The notes under the pieces: model-generated
What the model saw: the letters and a program-made list of their open reading frames with translations, nothing else
Databases searched by the model: none
Told to the model about the DNA's origin: nothing
Program-made: the position numbers and the translations under genes
Shown here: positions 41,067-48,592 of the stretch, in pieces
Position numbering within the stretch: position 1 is the first letter of the stretch
Layout: every line of letters begins with the position of its first letter
From: Anaerovibrio slackiae
GTDB taxonomy: Bacteria > Bacillota > Negativicutes > Selenomonadales > Selenomonadaceae
DNA length: 64,000 nt
Assembly: GCF_009695585.1 (NCBI RefSeq)
Contig: NZ_VUNR01000005.1
Location: forward strand, 62,001-126,000
Direction of reading: 5' to 3'

Positions 41067-43457
41067 CAATGAAATCTCCATGGGTATAATGGAGAAGAAG
41101 TATTTACAGCCAGGGGAAACCCCAGAGCAGTGGCTGGACAGGGTGGTGTCCATATTCTCCCCTGATTTGCAGGATGATATAAGGTATGCCATTAGTCAGG
41201 CTGACTTCTTGCCAGCAGGGAGAACCTTGGCTGGCGCAGGACTCAAGGGAAAGCGTAAGATGAGTACGTCTAACTGCTATATTTGTCCTTCACCAAAGGA
41301 TAACATCGAATCCATATTTGATACAGCGAAAATGGTTGCTCGCATCAGTAGCTATGGTGGTGGCTGTGGGATAGCATTGGATAACTTGAGACCGAAGGAT
41401 GCACTGGTAAACAATAGTGCAAGAACATCAACGGGTGCCGTGAGCTTCCTGAATCTCTTTGATACGACAGGCTCAATTATTGGCCAGGCTGGAAGACGTG
41501 CAGCTTTGATGGTTGGTTTACGCTGTGACCATCCTGACATTTATGAGTTCCTTCGTGTCAAGGAGAATAACGAAAAACTTGCTTCCATGAACATCAGTAT
41601 TAAATTCACTAATGAATTTATGGAGGCGGTGCGTGACCATAAGAAATTCCATCTTCACTTTGAATCCGTGCATGAAAACATTGAGCGTGACATTGATGCC
41701 GCTGAATTTTTTGAGGAATTCTGCAAGGTCAATGCTGACTGGGGAGACCCAGGGTGCATCTTCATCGACAGGGTAAGGAGCTACCACTTGCTCAGTGGTT
41801 ATCCTGAGTATCAGATTGATATATCCAATCCGTAAAGTGTATGCGGCGTTGCATGGTAACATGCAAATGAAAATCCCCTCTGAATAACTTGGAAGCCCTA
41901 ACGTAAAGCCGAGGGTGACAGGGAGCAAGGGTAATGCCAGCTTGAGAGAAGTAAGCGAGGGGACATCCCATGTGGATGGTGCGGTACTCCAGACGACAAA
42001 CACTGTTATACCAGGTGTGCTATGGAAACATAGTGTCGTAGGGTGCAGAATATTATGGTATAGGTGGTAACAGCTGCAACCTTGGTTCCATCAATCTTTA
42101 TAACATGATTGATGACAAGTTCACTCGCGAAGCGCATGTGAACTATGAACGCTTGGGAACTGTCGTAAACATTGCTGTTCAGGCACTCGATGAAATCCTT
42201 ACTTATGGCTATGGTATGCAGCCATTAGATCTGAATCGCAAGGTCATTGATGACTGGCGCAGCATAGGACTTGGTATCTTCGGTCTTGCGGATGCACTGG
42301 TTGCTATGGGTATACGTTATGGCAGCAAGGAGTCAATTGAATTTGTCTCTGATGTCATGGAACACATCATGCTCTATGCCTTGGAAACATCATCAGACCT
42401 GGCTCATCACTATGGCTCATTCAGAAAGTATGATTTCGAGAAGATTTGCGAGTCTCAGATAATCAAAGCTTTCCCTTACATGAGGGATAAAATAGAAATG
42501 GATGGGCTCCGTAATGGCTCACTGATTTCCATCGCTCCAACAGGCACTATTTCCCTGTTTGCCGGGCGGTTCACTGGTGGTGTGGAGCCTATGTATCAGG
42601 TGGCATACGAGAGAACCTCCCATTCCACTGAGGACGAAGGAAAGACCTTCTTTGTCTATGCTCGTGGCGTGGAAGACCTCCTGAAATTCCATGGGATTGA
42701 CCCTCAGAAAATCACGGTGGACGAGATTAAGGCACGGTTCCCATTTGTTATTGAGTCTCATGAGGTGCCATGGAAAGAGCGTGTGGCTCTCCAGGGTGTA
42801 ATGCAGGATTACGTTGACAACTCCATCAGCTCCACGGTAAACCTGCCTAACAGTGCAACATGGGAAGATATTCGTGACATCTACATGTTTGCATGGGAGC
42901 AGGGGCTCAAGGGAATAACCGTGTTCCGTGATGGGTGCAAGCGTGGCAATATCCTTGGCGTATCTAAGGATGAGCCAGTTGAGTCAATGTATAACATGGT
43001 TGAACCGCTGAAGCGTGGCAGTACCTATCGCGTTGATGGCTCCACATTCAAACAGCGGACAGCCTGTGTTCCTTCCATGTATGTCACGGTGAACAAGTCA
43101 GACACAGGCGACCTCATGGAGGTATTCACTAATGCCAGCGGTGGTTGTCAGGCCAACATTAATACCATTACTCGCCTGGTTTCCCTTTTACTACGCGCTG
43201 GTGTCAAGCGTGACATTGTAATCGAGGAGCTTCGTGAGAATCAGTGTCCTGCATGTCAGGCTCTTAGAAGGCAGGGAAAATCCCTTTCCCTGAGCTGCGG
43301 TAATGCCATTGCAGATGCCATGACAGCCATGCTGGACGATGAATCTACCGTGGAGCATGATGGCTACCTGGTATGCCCTGAGTGTGGCAAGCATACCCTT
43401 AGACCAGAGGGTAAATGCTTTACATGCAGTAACTGTGGCTACAGCAAATGTGATTGA
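41056..43457 (+). CDS. nrdJ: Adenosylcobalamin-dependent ribonucleotide reductase, split by an intron
   Basis: Class II ribonucleotide reductase that makes deoxynucleotides. Exon 1 is 41056-41833 and exon 2 is 42043-43457; joined they give 730 residues. Exon 1 ends ...YQIDISNP, and exon 2 continues (C)AEYYGIGGNSCNLGSINL. The join recreates the catalytic N-x-C-x-E motif, with the Cys codon T|GT split by the intron. SSYGGGCGIALDNLR, the PTGTISLFAG loop and a C-terminal zinc ribbon (CPECGKHTL ... CFTCSNCGYSKCD) are class II features. AAGGAGGAG precedes ATG 41056. Without splicing, TAA at 41833 stops translation. Confidence 0.9.
41834..42042 (+). ncRNA. Group I self-splicing intron in nrdJ (no internal ORF)
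   Basis: A 209-nt insertion. P1: exon CCGT (41830-41833) pairs with GCGG (41843-41846), giving the required U.G at the splice site. P10: TGTAT (41838-41842), just before GCGG, pairs with the 3' exon GTGCA (42043-42047). P2: TTGCATG-GTAA-CATGCAA (41849-41866). P3: TCCCCTC (41874-41880) / GAGGGGA (41957-41963). P7: GAAGTA (41948-41953) / TACTCC (41985-41990) with one bulge. P8: CATCC/GGATG (41964-41978). The last intron base is G (42042). Order and contacts match group I. Confidence 0.88.
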
Positions 43458-43466
43458 GGTGATTTG

Positions 43467-43637
43467 ATGGGACATGTTTATAACCTAGGATTAAATGTAG
43501 CATGTGACGTTTCCGTGTATGCGGAGAACGCCAGTGAAGCCAAGGAGCAGGCAGTGAGCCAGGTTGAAAGTGGCTTGGTAGACCTTGGGTTCGATAATCC
43601 CGATGCTGATGTGGTGAGCATTGAAGCAGACGATTGA
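43467..43637 (+). CDS. Small phage protein of unknown function
   Basis: A 56-residue acidic protein (GHVYNLGLNVACDVSVYAEN ... DNPDADVVSIEADD). Not recognised. GAGGTG lies before the ATG. It overlaps the next gene's TTG start by 17 bases. Confidence 0.55.
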   Translation: MGHVYNLGLNVACDVSVYAENASEAKEQAVSQVESGLVDLGFDNPDADVVSIEADD

Positions 43638-43911
43638 AGAACGCATCAAAGCACTGCGACTACAAATCATGATTCATAGCATTATCTATTATGAAATGGA
43701 TAACAATATAATCAGTGATGCTGAGTGGTCAAAGCGTGCTATGGAACTCGTGGAATTGCAGAGGAAATACCCCTCTGTATCCACGGTGTTCGATGAAGCG
43801 TTCAAAGATTTTGATGGTAGCACTGGTTTCCATTTGCTGCGCTATGCAGACGATAGAGCCAGGGGCAAAGCGAAATATTTGTTAAGAATAGAAGGGAAGT
43901 TAAGAGAATGA
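43621..43911 (+). CDS. LigA-adenylation-domain-like fragment protein
   Basis: A 96-residue protein resembling the N-terminal Ia domain of NAD-dependent DNA ligase: HSIIYYEMDNNIISDAEWSKR matches the family YYxxDxPxISDxEYD pattern that recognises NMN. The catalytic Lys domain is absent, so it is not a ligase by itself. Such stand-alone LigA-related proteins occur in phages. The start is TTG 43621. ATGA overlap with the next gene. Confidence 0.65.
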   Translation: MKQTIEERIKALRLQIMIHSIIYYEMDNNIISDAEWSKRAMELVELQRKYPSVSTVFDEAFKDFDGSTGFHLLRYADDRARGKAKYLLRIEGKLRE

Positions 43912-44462
43912 TTAAGACATTAGGCGTATATAATCTTGAGGAAGCACTCGCATCCGCTGGACTTCCGATGTGCTTGCATATTGATGCGTTAAAAGCATCG
44001 GAGGGCAGGGGAAAGAAGCTTGGTCATGCCCCTGTCGGCAGTGGTCACGATAAGTTCCTTCGCGGTATCATGGTGAGCTTCAGGATACAGGCTCCACGGT
44101 ATTTCTACCAGCAGCTTGATACCTACCATTTTGTTGAGAGCGTAAGCAGTCAGTCCACCATGCATTGCGTTGATGAGTTCAATCTGAATACAATGCTTGC
44201 CCCGGCTACTGACCAGATAATTGCAACGAGATTCAAGCAGCTGGTTCAGATGTACAAGGATGGCAGGATTCCATTGTCCGTGGTAAAGGCATCGCTTCCG
44301 GAGGGGCTCATGCTTTACCGTGACTGCGTGACCAATTATCAGCAGTTGAAAACCATTTACAAGCAGCGCAGGAATCACAGGCTCACTGAGTGGCAGGAGT
44401 TCTGTGATTGGATTGAGACTTTACCTATGTTTAAGGAGTTGGTATTAGATGAAATTGGGTGA
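43908..44462 (+). CDS. Possible ThyX-like thymidylate synthase relative
   Basis: A 184-residue protein. GSGHDKFLRGIMVSFRIQAPRYF, then QLDTYHFVESVSSQSTMH, recalls the flavin-dependent thymidylate synthase layout in which an R/H-rich strand is followed by an SxQS-type motif. The full ThyX RHRxxSxNxxS signature is not present, so the assignment is tentative. Its place between nucleotide-metabolism genes (nrdJ, dUTPase) supports a dTMP role. Overlaps the dUTPase start by 14 bases. Confidence 0.45.
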   Translation: MIKTLGVYNLEEALASAGLPMCLHIDALKASEGRGKKLGHAPVGSGHDKFLRGIMVSFRIQAPRYFYQQLDTYHFVESVSSQSTMHCVDEFNLNTMLAPATDQIIATRFKQLVQMYKDGRIPLSVVKASLPEGLMLYRDCVTNYQQLKTIYKQRRNHRLTEWQEFCDWIETLPMFKELVLDEIG

Positions 44463-45006
44463 TTATGTAGAGGTTACTAATGGAGATTTCGCAGGGAAGC
44501 AGGGGTGTGTTACTGCTATCGAAAGCAATAACATGGTCCGCATTGATGACAAGTATTGGTTCGTTGCTGAAGATGTGAAGCCAATTGCTCCCATTGTTGA
44601 AGTGAAATACTTCGATAAGCGTTGCAAGCTTGAGCAAAATGGTGATTGGATTGACCTCAAGGCAGCAAAGGATTTCCATTATCATGCAGGGGATGCCCTC
44701 ATGATACCGCTGGGAGTGGCAATGAAACTTCCAAAGGGGTACGAAGCTCACATGCTTCCGCGTTCCAGCACATTCAAGAGATATGGTATTATCATGACCA
44801 ACTCCATGGGTATTATTGATGAAGCATACTGTGGCGATGATGACCAGTGGCATTTCCCTGCGTGGGCATTGCGTGAAGGTCGCATCAAAGCCGGTTCCAG
44901 GATTGCACAGTTCCGCGTGGTAAAGCACCAGCCAGCATTGCATTTTGCTGAGACTTCAAGGCTTGGGTATAAGAACCGCGGTGGCTTTGGGAGCACTGGC
45001 AAATGA
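44449..45006 (+). CDS. dut: dUTPase with N-terminal KOW-like domain
   Basis: A 185-residue trimeric-type dUTPase. Motif 2 MLPRSSTFKRYGI, motif 3 MGIIDEAYCGDDDQW, motif 4 SRIAQFRVV and the C-terminal motif 5 NRGGFGSTGK are present. It hydrolyses dUTP to dUMP. Unusually, residues 1-50 form an SH3/KOW-like segment (GDYVEVTNGDFAGKQGCVTAI) of the kind found in ribosomal proteins and NusG, which may bind RNA or protein. Confidence 0.88.
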   Translation: MKLGDYVEVTNGDFAGKQGCVTAIESNNMVRIDDKYWFVAEDVKPIAPIVEVKYFDKRCKLEQNGDWIDLKAAKDFHYHAGDALMIPLGVAMKLPKGYEAHMLPRSSTFKRYGIIMTNSMGIIDEAYCGDDDQWHFPAWALREGRIKAGSRIAQFRVVKHQPALHFAETSRLGYKNRGGFGSTGK

Positions 45007-45293
45007 TTGTCCGTGTTCTCGTGGATTTGAATGATGAGGGGTGGCTATACCTCCTCACCATTCAAACAGAGGATAAAGACAGGCTCTTTGAGTTATTGAA
45101 AGAGCATAGCCATGATGTAAGATTCATCGAAGAAAAAGAGGAGCCTTCCAAGAGGGACACAGGTGACCGCAAACTAGACGATGGAAGCATTGTCCTGCGT
45201 TGCCAGTCCTTTGGAGACAAGGTTGGTGCAATGTACGCCTTTGGCAAGAGCCAGGGCAAAATGTGCACCATAGAAAAGGCGGTGGCAGTATGA
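45003..45293 (+). CDS. Phage protein of unknown function
   Basis: A 96-residue protein (VRVLVDLNDEGWLYLLTIQ ... GSIVLRCQSFGDKVGAMYAF). Not recognised. ATGA overlaps at both ends place it in the early operon. Confidence 0.58.
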   Translation: MIVRVLVDLNDEGWLYLLTIQTEDKDRLFELLKEHSHDVRFIEEKEEPSKRDTGDRKLDDGSIVLRCQSFGDKVGAMYAFGKSQGKMCTIEKAVAV

Positions 45294-45691
45294 AAGATAC
45301 CATTGCCCAGTTCATGGATGACTATAATACCGGCAAGATTTCCTTGGTAGACCTGCAACGCAGATTGGCATTTGACCAGTGGAAGCAAGACAGTAAATAT
45401 ACTAGACTAATAGAGTACGTTCCTAACATGAGATGCCCGGAAGACATCGTACTCGCCAAGTATGATTACTTGGAACTCTATAGCTGTCTTATGAAGCTAA
45501 GGCACCGCGTATCCAGTACCACTTGGAAAATCCTGTGCATGGTTGCATACGGATATACCCAGGAACATATCGGTCAACGGTTGAACTTAGGTCAGCCAGC
45601 GATAAGCAAACGAATAAGCAGGGTTCTTCCCATAGCTGAAAGGTTAAACTTGAAAGCACTGCTTCACGCGGTAATTGCATGGAAGCAATAA
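45290..45691 (+). CDS. Sigma-like HTH protein, late-transcription activator candidate
   Basis: A 133-residue protein whose C-terminal half reads as a sigma-70 region 4-type helix-turn-helix (TWKILCMVAYGYTQEHIGQRLNLGQPAISKRISRVLP). It is the last gene of the early block, where phages often place ArpU/late regulators. It probably activates late genes (inference). The small RNA promoter begins about 20 bases after its stop. Confidence 0.65.
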   Translation: MKDTIAQFMDDYNTGKISLVDLQRRLAFDQWKQDSKYTRLIEYVPNMRCPEDIVLAKYDYLELYSCLMKLRHRVSSTTWKILCMVAYGYTQEHIGQRLNLGQPAISKRISRVLPIAERLNLKALLHAVIAWKQ

Positions 45692-45713
45692 AAAAGGGGG
45701 AGCATTAAAACAC

Positions 45714-45742
45714 TTGCTTTTAGTATAACTGTGTGATATTAT
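45714..45742 (+). promoter_or_regulatory. Strong promoter of the tandem-repeat RNA
   Basis: TTGCTT (45714-45719), a 17-base spacer and TATTAT (45737-45742) with a TGA extension before the -10. The predicted start is about 45749, directly before the repeats. Confidence 0.8.
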
Positions 45743-45748
45743 ATAGGC

Positions 45749-45875
45749 AAAGATAAGGTAAGAAATGTCGTAGAGCCACGACGTTATAAAGAAAGCTCAC
45801 TGAGAAGATGGGTCGTAGAGCCACGACCGGCACAAAAGAAAGCTCACTGAGAAGAACCCTCTTTTGAGGGCTTTT
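45749..45875 (+). ncRNA. Small RNA with two tandem pseudoknot-like repeats
   Basis: Two units follow the promoter. Each has hairpin GTCGTAGAGCCACGAC (45767-45782; 45812-45827), then a 6-8 base linker, then AAGAAAGCTCACTGAGAAG (45789-45807; 45836-45854). The loop AGAGCC can pair with GCTC downstream, forming an H-type pseudoknot in each unit. A terminator (CCCTC-TTTT-GAGGG, then TTTTCTTG) closes the transcript at about 45875. No ORF. Flanked by the early-block end and convergent genes. The layout recalls type III antitoxin RNAs. Confidence 0.75.
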
Positions 45876-45904
45876 CTTGTTTTTGGGAGTAATTATGCAT
45901 TAAT

Positions 45905-45951
45905 CAACCCTCTCTAATCTCTGCAAAAGAGAAAAGGGAGGGTTGTTTTTT
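45905..45951. terminator. Terminator between convergent phage blocks
   Basis: CAACCCTC (45905-45912) pairs with GAGGGTTG (45938-45945), with TCTCT/AGAGA pairing inside, then TTTTTTATT. It backs up the RNA terminator and may also end the leftward block. Confidence 0.8.
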
Positions 45952-45966
45952 ATTATTGCATGTTGT

Positions 45967-46173
45967 CTATAACTCTGTCCCATCTAAACATACTTGCGGT
46001 TCGTTTTTGTAAGAACCGTCTATTCTTTTTCTGATAATTCTTGCACTTCGTTCTTCGCCCGCTTCCTCATATGCCTCTGCTATGAAATTAGCATAGGATA
46101 AGAATTTAACTTCATCCCCTTCCATGTGAGCAGAGATAAGAATACCTATTGTTGTTGCATTTATTACCTTCAT
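45967..46173 (-). CDS. Small helical phage protein
   Basis: A 68-residue protein (INATTIGILISAHMEGDEVKF, AYEEAGEERSARIIRKRI). It resembles the short helical module found at the N-terminus of some AAA ATPases in mobile elements (HxxGDExxFxxxAxxIA...), here standing alone. Function unknown. GGGGGGAT precedes the ATG. It ends with TAG; reading past it would cross the intergenic terminator to a TGA about 20 codons on. Confidence 0.55.
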   Translation of the reverse strand: MKVINATTIGILISAHMEGDEVKFLSYANFIAEAYEEAGEERSARIIRKRIDGSYKNEPQVCLDGTEL

Positions 46174-46194
46174 TTTGTCATATCCCCCCTTTTT

Positions 46195-46791
46195 TTATCT
46201 GCCTTCCATGAAATCCTCCATTTTCTGAAGGTCTCGCTCAAGCATACGCCTGTAATTCAAAAGCTCTTTCATTTCAAGTGCAGTAAAGCAATCTTCGTTA
46301 TCTTTATATGGTTTTGTTGCGGCATCCTTTATGCCAACGAGCACATCGTACAGCAATTCTTCTTCACTGAGATACACTTGCCAGGCGCGATATATAGTAG
46401 CATTGGTTGAATCGAATGAGTCATAAACAATTCCATCAATACAGCACACTGTATGGTCAGTTATTTTGAGTTTATCATTATCTACTTTTACACCCAGCAA
46501 AAACCTTCCTTTAGGATGGTTTAATGCAAACTCCTTAACTGTTTCCTGTACATCAATCATTAATCTCACAGCCTTGTTGCTCAGATATACACCAATACAT
46601 CTGGATTCATTAAACATTCTTGACATTTTTATACCAAATTCACATAAGTTACGATATGCTTTATCATAAGATATATCAAATGCTAATGCTGTAGCGCGGA
46701 TAGAACAATCCAGGGAAATGTTTTTCTTTGGATTAACATTGAACTCGCAAAACACCTCGCCATCTTTTGGTTTCGGTAAATCATATAGCAT
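46195..46791 (-). CDS. Phage protein, papain-like fold candidate
   Basis: A 198-residue protein. SLDCSIRATALAFDISYDKAY has the Cys-plus-helix pattern of papain-like folds (peptidase C39/NlpC-like), followed by ITDHTVCCIDGIVYDSFDST, which would supply His and Asp. A peptidase or transglutaminase-like activity is inferred only from this pattern. The last 40 residues are a charged helix. ATG 46791 has GGAGTG upstream; an in-frame GTG lies nine bases earlier. Confidence 0.55.
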   Translation of the reverse strand: MLYDLPKPKDGEVFCEFNVNPKKNISLDCSIRATALAFDISYDKAYRNLCEFGIKMSRMFNESRCIGVYLSNKAVRLMIDVQETVKEFALNHPKGRFLLGVKVDNDKLKITDHTVCCIDGIVYDSFDSTNATIYRAWQVYLSEEELLYDVLVGIKDAATKPYKDNEDCFTALEMKELLNYRRMLERDLQKMEDFMEGR

Positions 46792-46860
46792 AACAATCAC
46801 TCCATTGTATCGTATTTCCAGTTTTCATTTTGTCATATTTACCATTTTATCACATTAGAA

Positions 46861-46883
46861 AAGCGTGGGGAATACCCACGCTT
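46861..46883 (-). terminator. Leftward terminator overlapping the next gene's stop
   Basis: AAGCGTGGG / CCCACGCTT with a five-base loop, followed on the minus strand by a short T tract. It overlaps the stop codon of the gene ending at 46882. Confidence 0.7.
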
Positions 46884-47346
46884 AAACAACTTTCAATGTA
46901 CGGAATATCACGGAAGAATCATCGAACCTAATTGTGTCATCGAAGCTATCAGTAACCTTGTAGCACGTCATGATAAACATAATGTTGTCAACCATATCAT
47001 TGTCATCAACGTCTTTGCTGACTCCATCTTTAACAAAGCTAAGTAAGGTTTGCAGGTACACTCTTATAGCCTCTATATACTCATCTTTAACTTGCATACA
47101 AATAGATAAATCATCGCTATTATCAATTGTTGTTATTGCATACAACGTCTTGCACTCTTTATCCTCGCATGGAAGGTTGTACAGTCTAACACTCTTGTTT
47201 CCAAGCCTTGCCATTTTACCATCTGGAAAAACATGCATATTCCATTTCTCAGCCCATTCGGTAAAAAGTTTCCTTGCAGTTTCCAGGCTGCACGTGACAG
47301 CCTGGTCTTCCATGTACAATCCATCTAAAGCAGTGACAATATACAT
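46882..47346 (-). CDS. Phage protein of unknown function
   Basis: A 154-residue protein (YIVTALDGLYMEDQAVTCSL ... DTIRFDDSSVIFRTLKVV). Not recognised. No membrane segment; mixed alpha/beta with a CEDKEC pair near residue 60. It begins two bases after the stop of the module-family gene upstream. Confidence 0.6.
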   Translation of the reverse strand: MYIVTALDGLYMEDQAVTCSLETARKLFTEWAEKWNMHVFPDGKMARLGNKSVRLYNLPCEDKECKTLYAITTIDNSDDLSICMQVKDEYIEAIRVYLQTLLSFVKDGVSKDVDDNDMVDNIMFIMTCYKVTDSFDDTIRFDDSSVIFRTLKVV

Positions 47347-47348
47347 GA

Positions 47349-48047
47349 TTACTCAGCCCCCTTCATGAAATCTGCGATAACCTTAATTTCCTCTGGCATC
47401 CGCTCATACGGTGGTAACTTTCCAGTCTCAGCACAGTTGTCATACAGACTGATGATTTCTTTGACTGTCTTTTTGATGAGTGCATGGTACTTATTCGTGC
47501 CGAGCAAATCCAGGAGCTTGTCGCCATACTCAACGATACCATCATGCACCCAGTAGAAATCCGTGAAATTATCCAATGGCTTACTATTGGAACCCATCTG
47601 CAGGATTTCCAGGGCTGACAGGTTATCAACCGCACTATCGAAATGCTTGGCGGTGCAAATGAATCCATCGAACCCATGCCTATCAAGGTCAACCACTTCC
47701 AAGTCCAGGTACTTATCGATGACATCGAACTGAGCACTTGGTTTTGAGAACTCAATGCAAGTACACAGGATGTCAAACAGCTTATCCTGCTTATCGCCGG
47801 CCAGCTCAAATACAAGCGTGTGTCTCTCGAATACGCATTTATATTCATGGAAGCCATCGAACCTCATGACCTTAGTAATGTCATATTCACCGAATGTTCT
47901 GTGATTCAGTGTATCATCATAATAATCATGAGAAAAATCATTGAGGCTAATGCCTATCTGCCTATCACAGGACACAACAGTATCACTTGCAACCACACAG
48001 GTGTCTCCATTTTTCAGCGTAATAATATCAGCATTCTTGAATTCCAT
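47349..48047 (-). CDS. Phage beta-module family protein (one module)
   Basis: A 232-residue protein. Residues 1-62 (FKNADIITLKNGDTCVVASDTVVS ... GEYDITKVMRF) match the repeated module found in the two following family members upstream. The remainder is unique and helical (ALEILQMGSNSKPLDNFTDF ... IISLYDNCAETG). The module pattern is D-I-V-x-L-x-(N/D)-G, V-A-(G/S)-D, then a DxDI-x-(K/E)-V tail. Function unknown; small beta-barrel likely. Confidence 0.6.
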   Translation of the reverse strand: MEFKNADIITLKNGDTCVVASDTVVSCDRQIGISLNDFSHDYYDDTLNHRTFGEYDITKVMRFDGFHEYKCVFERHTLVFELAGDKQDKLFDILCTCIEFSKPSAQFDVIDKYLDLEVVDLDRHGFDGFICTAKHFDSAVDNLSALEILQMGSNSKPLDNFTDFYWVHDGIVEYGDKLLDLLGTNKYHALIKKTVKEIISLYDNCAETGKLPPYERMPEEIKVIADFMKGAE

Positions 48048-48050
48048 AGC

Positions 48051-48485
48051 TTATTCCTCCCCACCAAGCAATTCCATTTTCCCATCAATGAGCCTATAGT
48101 GCTCACATATATCCAGGTCTTCATCCCATGTGTTCATGTACCCCTCATACTCAGTGAGCTCAATCCACTGGCAGTCCTTGGGAAATATAATGCGATTACC
48201 GGCAATTACACCCCTGTCACCATCTTTGAGTACAACAATGTCACCGCACTCAAGGGGCTCACCACGCTTGAACACAGTGGTGTAGCACTGCTCATAGCTT
48301 TCCTTTCTCTTGATTTCCATGATGTCCCACTCGATGCAAATCTTGCATGTGCCATTATCCCTGAAATCCTCCAGGGAAATCCAGTCCCAGTCACCGCGCT
48401 CATCGATTCTTACGATGGCATCATCAGATACCACGCCCTCAGTCTTGTCCCTGAATACAACTATGTCTTTCTGTAAGAATTCCAT
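48051..48485 (-). CDS. Phage beta-module family protein (two modules)
   Basis: A 144-residue protein composed of two copies of the module: residues 1-60 (FLQKDIVVFRDKTEGVVSDDA ... CIEWDIMEI) and 73-135 (LECGDIVVLKDGDRGVIAGNRI ... DEDLDICEHYRLI). The copies share GDIVVLxDxxxGVIAGD and an acidic DLDI end. Function unknown. TAGGAGGTA precedes the ATG. A 66-base palindrome lies just upstream. Confidence 0.62.
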   Translation of the reverse strand: MEFLQKDIVVFRDKTEGVVSDDAIVRIDERGDWDWISLEDFRDNGTCKICIEWDIMEIKRKESYEQCYTTVFKRGEPLECGDIVVLKDGDRGVIAGNRIIFPKDCQWIELTEYEGYMNTWDEDLDICEHYRLIDGKMELLGGEE

Positions 48486-48520
48486 GATTTTTACCTCCTA
48501 AAACTATAGATTAATCCCCA

Positions 48521-48586
48521 TTTTTGAGGGGTATTAATTGCCTGTCCATATAATTATATAGGCAAGCAATTTTACCCCTCGAAAAA
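48521..48586. repeat. 66-bp imperfect palindrome
   Basis: TTTTTGAGGGGTA ... AATTGCCT ... ATATAATTATAT ... AGGCAA ... AATT ... ACCCCTCGAAAAA reads as nested inverted repeats centred near 48554. It lies between two leftward genes, about 36 bases before the start at 48485. It also contains ATTATATAGGCAA, which occurs at the -10/+1 region of the tandem-repeat RNA promoter (45738-45750). Operator or processing site possible. Confidence 0.7.
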
Positions 48587-48592
48587 CAGGCT

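Noticed and set aside
41834-42042. Group II intron
   Set aside because: No GUGYG start, no domain V-like hairpin and no AY end; P1/P10/P3/P7/P8 of group I are present instead.
41833-42105. nrdJ as a frameshifted pseudogene or two separate genes
   Set aside because: Both flanks are in register once a 209-nt block with group I features is removed, and the conserved N-x-C-x-E motif is restored exactly.
43621-43911. Complete NAD-dependent DNA ligase
   Set aside because: Only the Ia-like N-terminal pattern is present; the catalytic KxDG domain is absent.
45749-45875. CRISPR array
   Set aside because: Only two units, the spacing sequences are 6-8 bases, and the unit is a hairpin RNA with promoter and terminator.
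45749-45875. Guanidine-II (mini-ykkC) riboswitch, which also has tandem hairpins
   Set aside because: Loops are AGAGCC rather than ACGR and no exporter gene follows.
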